From Lachnospiraceae bacterium (GTDB lineage: Bacteria > Bacillota > Clostridia > Lachnospirales > Lachnospiraceae): a stretch of 64,000 bases of DNA. The notes under the pieces are model-generated. The model had not been told where the DNA came from. It saw nothing but the letters and a program-made list of their open reading frames with translations, and searched no databases. A program made the position numbers and the translations under genes. Location: NCBI GenBank assembly GCA_910575155.1, contig CAJTDX010000002.1:62001-126000 (forward strand), in the 5' to 3' direction. This document shows, piece by piece, positions 10,502 through 19,599 of the stretch. Within the stretch, counting starts at the first letter, position 1. Each line of letters starts with the position of its first letter.

Positions 10502-10548
10502 ACTGCCGCTTTACCGATGAAAGAATCGTAAAGCGGCAGTTATTTTTT
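10502..10548 (+). terminator. Intrinsic terminator after galE
   Basis: A 13-bp perfect stem (ACTGCCGCTTTAC with GTAAAGCGGCAGT, loop about 13 bases) is followed by TATTTTTTAT. It lies between the convergent galE and HD-GYP genes; the opposite strand has only a weak T-rich tail. Confidence 0.9.
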
Positions 10549-10579
10549 ATCATCATGGTAAACATACTGTAATCAGCGG

Positions 10580-11758
10580 TTACATCCGCCCGGCCGCAGC
10601 CAGCTTCTGGCGTTTTTCGCGGAACCGTACGGCAATTTCTCTGGTACGGGCGTCGGTGGCGTACTGCTTGAAGGTATCGCGGTCCACCTTGAGCCGTGCG
10701 TCCATGGTTTTCATTACATCTGAAATATGCATGGTTTTCTGGAATTTAGAATCTTTAAAGTCCACCCGCTGATTCGTGGAAAAGAGGATTACCACAGGCT
10801 GCGCATAATTTTTCTGGTTTTCTTCAATCACGATACCCTTCTGGCCGTTGGAAAATTCTACGCAGCGGCCGCCCGGCAGAATGTGGATGCACTGGGTCAG
10901 GGCAGTTACGAAGGCGGCGGGATAGTGATCGGTATGTTTTCTCAGAAAACGTATGGCTGCAAGCTCGGAGACAGGTTCTCGGTCCAGATGCATGGAAGTC
11001 ATCTCATCAAACATACTTGCCGTGTGAAGAACATGCGTCCCGTTTTTCCAGCGGATATTTTTGGGCATGGGCGTCGAAACGCTGTGCTCGAGTCTGGTCA
11101 TCTGTCCTACAATCTGCAGGGTAAGTTCCGGAAATTTGTAATCGTTGTAATCCGGGTGCAGCAATTGATAACCCTTTTCCCGATAACCGCGGATCAGTCT
11201 TCGTTCGTCCGGAGACAGAAGCCGTTCGCCTTTTTCGAGAATTTCTTCCGGTACCAGCAGCAGTCCGGCGTCATGCACAAGGGCTGCGCAGACGATGGCA
11301 AGCTGTTCCGGGTAAGCATATTGAAGTCTGTTTACCATAATGGCTGCGAGAATGGCTGTATTCAGGCTGTGTTTATAGATATAGTCTCCATTGCTGCGTA
11401 AAGTTACGGCAAAATTGATCTGGTGGTCAATTCCGCCGAATTTTCGGAGGATTTCCTGTGCAAGAGGCAGGATATTCTGCGGCTTCATGTTATTTAAAAG
11501 AAGCGTCAGGTCGTCTTTCAGACGAAACGTAGAGACGGTAAGAAAACGTTCCAGTTCCACGTCTTCTTCAGACAGAGGGGGTACAGGCTCCGCCGGTTCT
11601 AAAATATACAGTCCCCACAGTCCGAAATTCTTAATGCTGGAAATACCCTGGGGCGTCAGTCTTGTGTCGCGTTCATAAAGAAGGACGCCGTTCTTGTTAT
11701 AAATTGGGCGGGCAAGACGCATGCCTGGCCGTACAAGGTTGAGTGTAATATACTGCAC
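10580..11758 (-). CDS. HD-GYP-related domain protein lacking the GYP motif
   Basis: The 392-residue protein has an N-terminal domain of about 80 residues, then an HD-fold region with H130 and H162-D163 (ALVHDAG), as in HD-GYP c-di-GMP phosphodiesterases. The sequence after HD (P..ILEKG..LS.DE) also follows that family. The later HHE...GxGYP block is missing; in its place are RWKNGTH and a non-canonical stretch. Catalysis on c-di-GMP is therefore doubtful, and it may be a sensor or a divergent phosphohydrolase. The start is GTG at 11758, 5 bases after a strong GGAGGTG; an upstream ATG at 11815 has no such site. No signal peptide or membrane segment is seen. Confidence 0.8.
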   Translation of the reverse strand: MQYITLNLVRPGMRLARPIYNKNGVLLYERDTRLTPQGISSIKNFGLWGLYILEPAEPVPPLSEEDVELERFLTVSTFRLKDDLTLLLNNMKPQNILPLAQEILRKFGGIDHQINFAVTLRSNGDYIYKHSLNTAILAAIMVNRLQYAYPEQLAIVCAALVHDAGLLLVPEEILEKGERLLSPDERRLIRGYREKGYQLLHPDYNDYKFPELTLQIVGQMTRLEHSVSTPMPKNIRWKNGTHVLHTASMFDEMTSMHLDREPVSELAAIRFLRKHTDHYPAAFVTALTQCIHILPGGRCVEFSNGQKGIVIEENQKNYAQPVVILFSTNQRVDFKDSKFQKTMHISDVMKTMDARLKVDRDTFKQYATDARTREIAVRFREKRQKLAAAGRM

Positions 11759-11926
11759 GAAAACACCTCCATTATCGTATCTTTCAAATCCAATACAAGA
11801 AAAAAAAGAAAACAAAAGTTTGTTTCTCTTGCATATAGATAAGGTATCAGTTATATTAATGTTATCGGATAAAAATACTTTTTATTTTAGCAGGAATTTC
11901 CTTTTTTACTTGGGAGGCAGTGACAA

Positions 11927-13165
11927 ATGAAGAAAATATTTTTAAAGAATCTGGCAGTCATTCTGGTTTTATGCAGTCTGTTTCCTATGGAGACAGACGC
12001 TACGCAGAAAAAGATTGATCAGGTGCAGGAAGGAATTGAGGATTTAAAAAATCAGAAGAAAAAGGCGCAGCAGCAGGCGGATACTTTGTCTGAGGAAGCC
12101 GGGGGGCTGGAAGGTGATCTGGCAGAGTTCAATGATAAGCTGGCCGGCGTTACGGCAGAATTGAATGAGACGGAACAGCAGCTCGCAGTTACCCGGCAGA
12201 ATCTCAAAGATACCAGAAAGGCGTTAAAAAATGCACGGCAGCGGGAAAACAAACAGTATAAGGCGATGAAGAAACGCATTCGTTTTTTATACGAGATGGA
12301 TCGGGAAAGTATGCTGGAAGTGTTGCTGGGCGCAAAAAGTTTCGCAGATTTTCTGAATAAGGCAGAATATTTCTCCAGCATCCATCAATATGACAGGAAT
12401 ATGCTGGAGGAATACCGCGATACCAAAGAAGAGATTGCGGGCAAGAAGAGAGAACTGGACAAGCATGAGGACGCGCTTGCCGGCCTGCTCGAGCAGCAGG
12501 AGAGTAAAAAGCAGGAAATCAATGCTCTGATCAATGATACTTCAAAGCATCTGGCAGCGGCAAAAAAACAACTTGCAAATGCCCAGGCAAACGTAGCGGG
12601 TTATGAAAAGAAGATTGAGCAGCAGATCGCTTATGAAGCGGAGCTGGAAGCGCAGAAAGCCAAAGAAGATGCAAAGCGCATGGAGGAAATCCGGCGCCAG
12701 GAGGAAGAAAACAGGAAGAGGCAGCTTCAAAATCAAAACCAAAGTCAAAACTCAGGCCAAACTCAGAACCAGAATCAGAACCAGAATCAGAGCCAGAACG
12801 AGAACCGGAAACCGGCGGCAGTAAAAGGGGACGCCTCAGACGCAACTCTTCTTGCGGCGCTGATTCAGTGCGAAGCAGGAGGAGAGAGTTATGAGGGGAA
12901 ACTTGCCGTGGGCAGTGTGGTGATGAACCGGGTATACAGCTCCCATTTTCCGAATACGGTGGCAGGCGTCATATATCAGGGAGGACAGTTTTCACCCGTG
13001 GCCAGCGGCAGGTTTGCCTCGGTACTTGCCAGCGGCGCCAATGCAAGCTGCGTTCAGGCGGCGCAGGAAGTACTGGGAGGGAATATTACCAATAGCTGTC
13101 TGTATTTCAGGCGGAATGATGGCAGTATTCCCGGTACCGTAATTGGTAATCATGTTTTTTATTAA
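11927..13165 (+). CDS. Secreted coiled-coil protein with SleB-type cell-wall hydrolase domain
   Basis: The 412-residue protein starts with a signal peptide (basic MKK, hydrophobic core, cleavage near residue 26). A long coiled coil follows (about 27-260) of the PcsB/CwlO/EnvC type, with the LYE...LEVLLGAKSFADFL segment typical of such peptidoglycan-hydrolase regulators. Next come an Arg/Glu-rich part and a low-complexity Gln/Asn linker (about 265-295). From about residue 304 (LLAALIQCEAGGE) it is a SleB/CwlJ-type (Hydrolase_2) domain ending at the C-terminus. The inferred role is cell-wall cleavage in division or sporulation. It has a GGGAGG site and stands alone, divergent from the HD-GYP gene. 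Confidence 0.88.
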   Translation: MKKIFLKNLAVILVLCSLFPMETDATQKKIDQVQEGIEDLKNQKKKAQQQADTLSEEAGGLEGDLAEFNDKLAGVTAELNETEQQLAVTRQNLKDTRKALKNARQRENKQYKAMKKRIRFLYEMDRESMLEVLLGAKSFADFLNKAEYFSSIHQYDRNMLEEYRDTKEEIAGKKRELDKHEDALAGLLEQQESKKQEINALINDTSKHLAAAKKQLANAQANVAGYEKKIEQQIAYEAELEAQKAKEDAKRMEEIRRQEEENRKRQLQNQNQSQNSGQTQNQNQNQNQSQNENRKPAAVKGDASDATLLAALIQCEAGGESYEGKLAVGSVVMNRVYSSHFPNTVAGVIYQGGQFSPVASGRFASVLASGANASCVQAAQEVLGGNITNSCLYFRRNDGSIPGTVIGNHVFY

Positions 13166-13333
13166 ATAGATTGCAAAAAAAGGGAAAATGTGATAGGATA
13201 TTTTTAGTGAGGACTGAAAACAAGGGACGGCAGGAAATGGATCTTGCAGGTACAATGGCGATAGCCAGATCTGTTTTCCTTTTTTTTAAAAAAAGATTGT
13301 TAAAAAAATAACATACAAAGATATACACGAACA

Positions 13334-13339
13334 TATAAT
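13334..13339 (+). promoter_or_regulatory. -10 element (TATAAT) upstream of thl
   Basis: A perfect TATAAT lies about 90 bases before thl in an AT-rich spacer. A convincing -35 at 16-18 bases is not seen, so the promoter is only partly supported. Confidence 0.45.
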
Positions 13340-13428
13340 GCCAGTCAAATTGTTTTCAGGATTCTGTTTCAGATCGGCGGACTGAGTCGCTGACCAATGA
13401 TAATAATAAGGTAAAGGAGAAGAAAAAA

Positions 13429-14610
13429 ATGGCAAAGAAAGTTGTTTTAGCAGGCGCATGCCGTACTGCAATCGGAACTATGGGTGGAGGATTAAGCACA
13501 ACTCCGGCGCCAGTGCTTGGCTCCATCGTCATCAAAGAAGCATTAAACAGAGCTGGTGTTCCGGCAGATCAGGTAGATCATGTATACATGGGATGCGTAA
13601 TCCAGGCTGGTCTGGGCCAGAACGTGGCACGCCAGGCTTCCATCAAAGCCGGTCTGCCAATCGAGACCCCGGCAGTAACTGTGAATGTTGTATGCGGTTC
13701 CGGTCTGAACTGTGTAAATATGGCGGCACAGATGATTCAGGCAGGCGATGCTGATATCGTTGTTGCAGGCGGTATGGAAAACATGTCTATGGCTCCTTAT
13801 GCAGCAATGCAGGGACGTTACGGTTACAGAATGAACAATGCTACATTGGTAGACACCATGGTAAATGATGCATTGTGGGATGCATTCAACCAGTATCATA
13901 TGGGAATCACCGCTGAAAATGTAGCAGAGAAATGGGGACTGACCAGAGAACAGTTAGACGAGTTTGCAGCAAGCTCTCAGCAGAAATGCGAGAAAGCGAT
14001 CGCAGACGGCAAGTTCAAAGACGAGATCGTTCCGGTAGAAGTAAAACAGAAAAAGAAAACAGTTGTGATTGATACAGACGAAGGACCGCGTCCCGGCACA
14101 ACAGCAGAAGGCATTTCCAAACTGCGTCCTGCATTTAAGCCGGATGGAATTGTTACCGCAGCAAATGCTTCCGGAATCAACGACGGTGCGGCAGCAATCG
14201 TTGTGATGAGTGAAGAGAAGGCTCAGGAGTTGGGCGTTAAACCGATGGCAACGTTCGTTGCAGGCGCGCTTGGCGGCGTAGATCCTTCCATCATGGGTGT
14301 CGGCCCTGTCGCTTCCACTAAGAAAGTATTTGAGAAGACAGGCCTTACCATCGGCGATATGGATCTCGTAGAGGCAAATGAGGCGTTTGCAGCACAGTCT
14401 CTTGCAGTTGCACATGACCTTGAATTCGATATGAGCAAAGTAAATGTAAACGGCGGCGCAATCGCACTGGGACATCCTGTTGGAGCCAGCGGATGCCGTA
14501 TTCTGGTAACATTGCTTCACGAGATGGTAAGAAGCGATGCCAAGAAGGGTCTTGCCACACTGTGTATCGGCGGCGGTATGGGATGCTCAACGATCGTAGA
14601 GAGAGATTAA
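13429..14610 (+). CDS. thlA: Acetyl-CoA C-acetyltransferase (thiolase)
   Basis: This thiolase condenses two acetyl-CoA to acetoacetyl-CoA, the first step of the butyrate pathway. The 393-residue length is typical. C89 in VVCGSGLN is the acyl-carrying cysteine; GHPVGASG supplies the catalytic His, and CIGGGMG near the end supplies the second Cys. It opens a gene run with hbd, bcd, etfB and etfA, all on the same strand, with AAGGAG before the ATG. Codon choice in this run is more uniform than in neighbouring genes, which fits high expression (an impression, not a calculation). Confidence 0.97.
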   Translation: MAKKVVLAGACRTAIGTMGGGLSTTPAPVLGSIVIKEALNRAGVPADQVDHVYMGCVIQAGLGQNVARQASIKAGLPIETPAVTVNVVCGSGLNCVNMAAQMIQAGDADIVVAGGMENMSMAPYAAMQGRYGYRMNNATLVDTMVNDALWDAFNQYHMGITAENVAEKWGLTREQLDEFAASSQQKCEKAIADGKFKDEIVPVEVKQKKKTVVIDTDEGPRPGTTAEGISKLRPAFKPDGIVTAANASGINDGAAAIVVMSEEKAQELGVKPMATFVAGALGGVDPSIMGVGPVASTKKVFEKTGLTIGDMDLVEANEAFAAQSLAVAHDLEFDMSKVNVNGGAIALGHPVGASGCRILVTLLHEMVRSDAKKGLATLCIGGGMGCSTIVERD

Positions 14611-14619
14611 TAGGTTAGA

Positions 14620-14689
14620 CGACAGGCGTGCAAAACTGCAGATTTTGTAAAAGCAGTCCGCCTGTCGCCTTTAAGACGCCGAAGGCGTT
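14620..14689 (+). promoter_or_regulatory. Two RNA hairpins between thl and hbd
   Basis: CGACAGGCG (14620-14628) pairs perfectly with CGCCTGTCG (14659-14667), enclosing an inner CAAAA/TTTTG pairing. A second short stem (ACGCC GAA GGCGT, 14676-14688) follows at once. There is no U-run, so this is more likely an mRNA processing or stability element than a terminator. Confidence 0.55.
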
Positions 14690-14721
14690 TGAAATAGCGA
14701 TAAATTTTAAGGAGGATAATC

Positions 14722-15561
14722 ATGAAAGTAGGAATTATTGGAGCAGGAACCATGGGTTCCGGAATTGCGCAGGCATTTGCACAGACAGAAGGATATGAAG
14801 TATGCTTATGCGATATTAACGATGAATTTGCAGCAAACGGTAAGAAGAAAATTGCCAAAGGTTTTGAAAAAAGAATTGCCAAAGGCAAAATGGAGCAGGA
14901 TAAGGCAGACGCGATCCTTGCTAAAATTACCACAGGAACAAAAGAAATCTGCGGTGACTGCGATTTGATCGTAGAGGCAGCTCTGGAAGTTATGGATGTT
15001 AAGAAGCAGACATTCAAAGAACTTCAGGATATTGTTAAAAAAGACTGCATGTTCGCAACAAATACTTCTTCTCTTTCCATCACAGAGATCGGCGCTGGCC
15101 TGGACAGACCGGTAATCGGAATGCATTTCTTCAATCCTGCTCCTGTAATGAAACTGATTGAGGTTATCAAGGGCGAGAATACACCGGATGATATGAAGGA
15201 CAAGATCGTGGCAATTTCCAAAGAGATCGGCAAGACTCCTGTGGAAGTTAATGAAGCAGCCGGCTTTGTGGTAAACAGAATCCTGATCCCGATGATTAAT
15301 GAGGCAGTCGGCATCTATGCAGACGGCGTTGCAAGCGTAGAAGGCATTGACACTGCTATGAAGCTGGGGGCAAACCACCCGATGGGACCTCTGGCTTTAG
15401 GCGACCTGGTTGGACTGGACATCTGCCTTGCGATCATGAATGTACTGTATGATGAGACAGGCGATCCCAAATATCGTCCGCATCCATTGCTTAAGAAGAT
15501 GGTTCGCGCAGGCAAGCTGGGAATGAAGACCGGAATCGGTTTCTATGATTACAGCAAATAA
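14722..15561 (+). CDS. hbd: 3-hydroxybutyryl-CoA dehydrogenase
   Basis: Hbd reduces acetoacetyl-CoA to 3-hydroxybutyryl-CoA with NAD(P)H. The 279-residue length is typical of the short clostridial form. The N-terminal Rossmann loop [10 protein letters not shown] is at 7-16; the catalytic His lies in GMHFFNPAP, and the C-terminal helical domain starts near [17 protein letters not shown] precedes the ATG. It sits between thl and bcd, but the crotonase gene usual in such clusters is absent here, so 3-hydroxybutyryl-CoA dehydration must be encoded elsewhere. Confidence 0.97.
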   Translation: MKVGIIGAGTMGSGIAQAFAQTEGYEVCLCDINDEFAANGKKKIAKGFEKRIAKGKMEQDKADAILAKITTGTKEICGDCDLIVEAALEVMDVKKQTFKELQDIVKKDCMFATNTSSLSITEIGAGLDRPVIGMHFFNPAPVMKLIEVIKGENTPDDMKDKIVAISKEIGKTPVEVNEAAGFVVNRILIPMINEAVGIYADGVASVEGIDTAMKLGANHPMGPLALGDLVGLDICLAIMNVLYDETGDPKYRPHPLLKKMVRAGKLGMKTGIGFYDYSK

Positions 15562-15608
15562 AGAGTTGTATAACATATTAAATTTAAAAAGTTTGGAGGA
15601 AAAATATC

Positions 15609-16763
15609 ATGGATTTTTCTTTAGATAAGAAACATGAAATGGCGAGAACTCTTTTCAAAGAGTTTGCGGAAAATGAAGTAAAGCCTCTTGCACAGGAAGT
15701 TGACGAGACTGAGAAATTTCCAAGAGGAACAGTAGAGAAAATGCAGAAAATAGGATTCATGGGTATTCCGATTCCCAAGGAATACGGCGGACAGGGCTGC
15801 GATCCTCTGACCTATATTATGTGTGTGGAAGAATTGTCTAAGGTATGCGGTACCACAGGCGTTATTGTTTCCGCACATACTTCTCTGTGCTGTGATCCGA
15901 TTATGACTTATGGTACGGAAGAGCAGAAACAGAAATATCTGGCTCCTCTTGCCAGGGGAGAGAAACTGGGCGCTTTCGCACTGACAGAACCCGGAGCAGG
16001 TACGGATGCACAGGGATGCCAGACCAAAGCTGTTTTAGACGGTGAAGAATGGATTCTGAATGGCTCCAAGTGCTTTATCACCAATGGTAAAGAGGCAGAC
16101 ATTTACATTGTAATTGCGGTTACGGATGTGAAGGTGGACGCAAGAGGAAGAAAGAAAAAATCCTTCTCTGCATTTATCGTAGAAAAAGATACTCCCGGCT
16201 TCTCCTTTGGAACCAAGGAAAAGAAAATGGGTATCCGCGGATCTGCTACATATGAATTGATTTTTGAGGACTGCAGAATTCCTAAAGACAATATCTTAGG
16301 ACCGCAGGGTAAGGGATTCCCGATTGCCATGCATACTCTGGACGGCGGACGTATTGGTATTGCAGCTCAGGCGCTGGGTATTGCAGAGGGCGCGCTGGAT
16401 GCAACCGTTGCTTATACCAAGGAGAGAAAACAGTTCGGACGCTCCATCGCCGCTCAGCAGAATACACAGTTCCAGCTTGCAGATATGGCGGCTAAGATCG
16501 AAGCAGCTCAGATGCTGGTATATAAGGCAGCTATGGCAAAAGCTACACAGAAGGTTTACTCCGTAGAGGCAGCAAAAGCAAAATTATTTGCAGCAGAGGT
16601 TGCTATGGAAGTAACCACCAAGTGCGTTCAGTTATTCGGTGGATACGGATATATCCGTGAGTACGACGTAGAGCGTATGATGCGCGACGCTAAGATTACA
16701 GAGATCTATGAAGGTACCTCTGAGGTTCAGCGTATGGTTATTTCCGGCGCATTGCTGAAATAG
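15609..16763 (+). CDS. bcd: Butyryl-CoA dehydrogenase (short-chain acyl-CoA dehydrogenase)
   Basis: This FAD enzyme reduces crotonyl-CoA to butyryl-CoA. With EtfAB it can bifurcate electrons from NADH to ferredoxin. The 384-residue acyl-CoA dehydrogenase fold shows the FAD/substrate motif ALTEPGAGTDA and the catalytic E368 in YEGTSEVQR. The strong GGAGG site and the position directly before etfB and etfA support the butyryl-CoA assignment over other acyl-CoA dehydrogenases. Confidence 0.96.
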   Translation: MDFSLDKKHEMARTLFKEFAENEVKPLAQEVDETEKFPRGTVEKMQKIGFMGIPIPKEYGGQGCDPLTYIMCVEELSKVCGTTGVIVSAHTSLCCDPIMTYGTEEQKQKYLAPLARGEKLGAFALTEPGAGTDAQGCQTKAVLDGEEWILNGSKCFITNGKEADIYIVIAVTDVKVDARGRKKKSFSAFIVEKDTPGFSFGTKEKKMGIRGSATYELIFEDCRIPKDNILGPQGKGFPIAMHTLDGGRIGIAAQALGIAEGALDATVAYTKERKQFGRSIAAQQNTQFQLADMAAKIEAAQMLVYKAAMAKATQKVYSVEAAKAKLFAAEVAMEVTTKCVQLFGGYGYIREYDVERMMRDAKITEIYEGTSEVQRMVISGALLK

Positions 16764-16925
16764 TTGCGATTCAGTGGATTGAGAATGGAAGAGATCCGTA
16801 TGCCGTTGTGTTTTGCTTGAGCAGAATCGGTATCTCTGAGATTTGAGAGCGCAGCGCGCACAAAAGATGTATGGCATCTTGCGTTCAATCTGCATAAAAA
16901 AATAAATTATAAGGAGTGAATTACC

Positions 16926-17711
16926 GTGAAAATCGTTGTATGTATAAAGCAGGTACCAGATACCAAAGGCGGAGTAAAATTCAATCCAGACGGTACTCTG
17001 GACAGAGGTGCAATGCTTACGATTATGAATCCGGACGATAAAGCAGGTCTGGAAGCAGCACTGAGATTAAAAGAACAGTATGGCGCAGAAGTGACTGTGC
17101 TCACTATGGGACTTCCCAAAGCAGACGAGGTACTTCGTGAGGCTATGGCAATGGGAGCAGACAAGGGTATTCTTGTGACAGACAGAGTATTGGGCGGAGC
17201 TGATACATGGGCTACTTCCACCACAATTGCAGGTGCAATCCGCAATCTGGAATATGATTTGATTATCACCGGACGTCAGGCTATTGACGGCGATACTGCA
17301 CAGGTTGGACCTCAGATTTCGGAACATCTGGATATCCCTGTTATTTCCTATGCACAGGAGATTAAGATTGACGGAGATTATGTAGTTGTTCAGCGTCAGT
17401 ACGAGGACAGATATCATGAATTAAAGGCAAAAATGCCTTGCCTGATCACTGCTCTTTCTGAGTTAAATGAGCCGCGTTATATGACACCAGGCGGAATCTT
17501 CGATGCGTATGACAAAGAAGTGACTGTATGGGGCAGAGCAGATCTGAAAGATGTAGACGACTCTGACCTGGGCTTAAAGGGATCACCTACCAAGATTGCA
17601 AAGGCATCTGATAAGGTTAAGAAAGGTGCCGGAGAAAAGGTTGTTCCTGATACAGCAGAAGATGCAGTCAGCTATATTGTAGGAAAATTGAAAGAGAAGC
17701 ATGTAATCTAA
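16926..17711 (+). CDS. etfB: Electron transfer flavoprotein, beta subunit
   Basis: EtfB forms the flavin-carrying heterodimer with EtfA that passes electrons to or from butyryl-CoA dehydrogenase. The 261-residue protein begins KIVVCIKQVPD, diagnostic for the family, and carries the ETF-beta signature around DLIITGRQAIDGDTAQVGP. AAGGAG precedes the start, given here as the GTG at 16926. The 162-base gap from bcd holds small imperfect stems (for example AGATG/CATCT near 16867) but no clear terminator. etfA follows after 43 bases. Confidence 0.97.
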   Translation: MKIVVCIKQVPDTKGGVKFNPDGTLDRGAMLTIMNPDDKAGLEAALRLKEQYGAEVTVLTMGLPKADEVLREAMAMGADKGILVTDRVLGGADTWATSTTIAGAIRNLEYDLIITGRQAIDGDTAQVGPQISEHLDIPVISYAQEIKIDGDYVVVQRQYEDRYHELKAKMPCLITALSELNEPRYMTPGGIFDAYDKEVTVWGRADLKDVDDSDLGLKGSPTKIAKASDKVKKGAGEKVVPDTAEDAVSYIVGKLKEKHVI

Positions 17712-17754
17712 TAAATTGCAGACATCCGTAAAAATAAGGAAAGTGGTGAAAATA

Positions 17755-18801
17755 ATGGGTTTAGAAGCATATAAAGGAGTATATGTCTTTGCACAGCAGG
17801 TAGACAATGTATTAAGCGGAATTGCTTTTGAATTACTTGGCAAAGCAAAGGATTTGGCAAAAGATTTGGATACAGATGTAACAGCGGTACTGATTGGTTC
17901 TGGCGTGAAAGATCTGGCAGATCAGTTGGCAGAGTATGGCGCTGACAAAGTTATCGTTGTAGACGATCCGGAATTAAAAGAGTACAGAACAGAGCCTTAT
18001 ACACATGCGCTCTCTTCTGTGATCAATCAGTACAAACCGGAGATTATGCTGGTAGGCGCTACAGCAATCGGACGTGACCTGGGTCCCCGTGTTTCTGCAA
18101 GAGTGAAAACTGGTCTGACAGCGGACTGTACCGTATTGGAGATCGGTGATTTCCCATTGAATCCAGTACCGGGCAAGGAAGATGAACAGAAGCATAATCA
18201 GCTTTTAATGACACGTCCTGCATTCGGCGGCAATACCATTGCAACGATTGCATGTCCGGATAACCGTCCGCAGATGGCAACGGTACGTCCCGGAGTTATG
18301 CAGAAGATTGATCCAATCAAGGGCGCTAAGGCTGTTGTGGAAGAGTACAATCCTGGCTTTACTCCGGACAGCAAGTATGTAGAAATTCTCAATATTATCA
18401 AATCTGTGAAAGAGACAGAAGATATTATGGAAGCTAAGATTCTGGTATCTGGCGGACGTGGCGTTGGAAGCGCTGAGAATTTCCAGATGTTAAAGGATCT
18501 TGCAGCAGTAATCGGCGGAACCGTAAGCTGCTCCCGTGCGGTAGTGGAAAATGGCTGGCTGCCGGTAGACTTGCAGGTAGGACAGACTGGTAAGACGGTT
18601 CGTCCCAATGTATACTTTGCAATCGGTATTTCCGGAGCAATCCAGCATGTGGCTGGTATGGAAGAAGCTGATATCATTATCGCTGTCAATAAAGATGAAG
18701 ACGCTCCAATCTTTGACGTAGCTGATTATGGTATTGTAGGAGATCTGAACAAGATTGTTCCTGCTCTGACAGAAGCTTTAAAGGCTGAGTTGGCTGAGTA
18801 A
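17755..18801 (+). CDS. etfA: Electron transfer flavoprotein, alpha subunit
   Basis: EtfA is the second half of the electron-transfer flavoprotein for Bcd. Its C-terminal domain binds FAD: LVSGGRGVGS opens that domain, and the loops VGQTGKTVRP and YFAIGISGAIQH contact the cofactor. The protein has 348 residues. The ATG at 17755 is chosen over 17716 because the family normally starts close to the YVFAQQ strand and AGGAAAG lies upstream. No extra ferredoxin domain is present. The transcript ends at a strong terminator 20 bases downstream. Confidence 0.97.
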   Translation: MGLEAYKGVYVFAQQVDNVLSGIAFELLGKAKDLAKDLDTDVTAVLIGSGVKDLADQLAEYGADKVIVVDDPELKEYRTEPYTHALSSVINQYKPEIMLVGATAIGRDLGPRVSARVKTGLTADCTVLEIGDFPLNPVPGKEDEQKHNQLLMTRPAFGGNTIATIACPDNRPQMATVRPGVMQKIDPIKGAKAVVEEYNPGFTPDSKYVEILNIIKSVKETEDIMEAKILVSGGRGVGSAENFQMLKDLAAVIGGTVSCSRAVVENGWLPVDLQVGQTGKTVRPNVYFAIGISGAIQHVAGMEEADIIIAVNKDEDAPIFDVADYGIVGDLNKIVPALTEALKAELAE

Positions 18802-18820
18802 TTAATTTCATATAGATAAG

Positions 18821-18859
18821 CGCCTTTCTGCTGCATATGCAGAAAGGCGTTTTTTCTCT
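18821..18859 (+). terminator. Intrinsic terminator of the butyrate gene cluster
   Basis: The perfect 11-bp stem CGCCTTTCTGC / GCAGAAAGGCG with a 7-base loop is followed by TTTTTTCTCTT. It cleanly closes the thl-etfA run. Confidence 0.95.
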
Positions 18860-18888
18860 TATAAGGGATCCGGGGAATTGAGGCGGAC

Positions 18889-18917
18889 TTGCTATTTTTC
18901 AGCAAATAGTGTATGAT
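18889..18917 (+). promoter_or_regulatory. Promoter of the ECF S-component gene
   Basis: TTGCTA (18889-18894) and TATGAT (18912-18917) are separated by 17 bases. The start codon lies about 49 bases downstream. No riboswitch fits in the short leader. Confidence 0.6.
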
Positions 18918-18965
18918 TTACGCGGAAAGTAGAAATAATTCGTGAACAGAAAGAGAGGAATTTCA

Positions 18966-19574
18966 GTGAATACGAAACAAAAAATAAACACTGCCTGCCT
19001 GGTGGAACTGGCGCTGTTAATTGCAATTATTTTAATTCTGGCATTTACGCCTGTGGGCTATATCCGCACATTAGGGCTGGAGATTACTCTGATTGTGGTG
19101 CCGGTGGCAGTAGGAGCAGTGACATTGGGATCCGCTGCCGGAGCAGTTCTGGGAGGAATTTTTGGCGTTACCAGTTTTATACAGTGCTTTGGCATGAGTT
19201 ATTTTGGATCGGTGCTTTTGAGTATTAATCCGGTATTTACGTTTCTTGTCTGTGTTCCCACCAGGATTTTGATGGGCTGGCTGACGGGCTTCCTTTATCA
19301 GGTATTTCTGAAATGCGGTCCGCTGAAAAAGAGAGCGCTGACGCTTGCCAATCTCTGCTGTCCATTGTTGAATACACTGTTTTTTATGGGAACATTGACA
19401 CTGTTTTTTTACCAGAGCGAATATATACAGGGGATTGCCGCCGGTTTGGGCGCCAGTAATCCACTGGTGTTTATTTTGCTGTTTGTGGGTGTCAACGGCC
19501 TGGTGGAGGCTGCAGTGTGCTTTGTGGCGGGAAGCGCTGTGTCACAGGCGCTGAAAAAGGTTGTCAAACGTTAA
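18966..19574 (+). CDS. ECF transporter S component (substrate-binding membrane subunit)
   Basis: The 202-residue integral membrane protein has about six hydrophobic segments, typical of vitamin-type ECF S components. The AVLGGIFGVTSFIQC segment and the preceding conserved TPVGYIRTLG loop resemble the pantothenate/related S-component group, but the substrate is not certain. It would work with shared EcfA/EcfT subunits encoded elsewhere. The start is GTG at 18966, 7 bases after AGAGG; a GTG at 18942 is possible but lacks a ribosome site. CapA-like and gpmI genes follow on the same strand. Confidence 0.75.
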   Translation: MNTKQKINTACLVELALLIAIILILAFTPVGYIRTLGLEITLIVVPVAVGAVTLGSAAGAVLGGIFGVTSFIQCFGMSYFGSVLLSINPVFTFLVCVPTRILMGWLTGFLYQVFLKCGPLKKRALTLANLCCPLLNTLFFMGTLTLFFYQSEYIQGIAAGLGASNPLVFILLFVGVNGLVEAAVCFVAGSAVSQALKKVVKR

Positions 19575-19599
19575 TATAAACGGGAAGTAAGGAATACAG

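Noticed and set aside
13954..14520. Long minus-strand open frame inside thl, and similar ones inside smc, purF, purB and eno.
   Set aside because: These overlap strongly conserved genes, lack ribosome sites and recognisable domains, and follow the codon pattern of the real gene on the other strand.
16764..16925. Gap between bcd and etfB as a transcription terminator or riboswitch.
   Set aside because: Only small imperfect stems are present, with no U-run and no aptamer-like core; the genes are most likely still co-transcribed.
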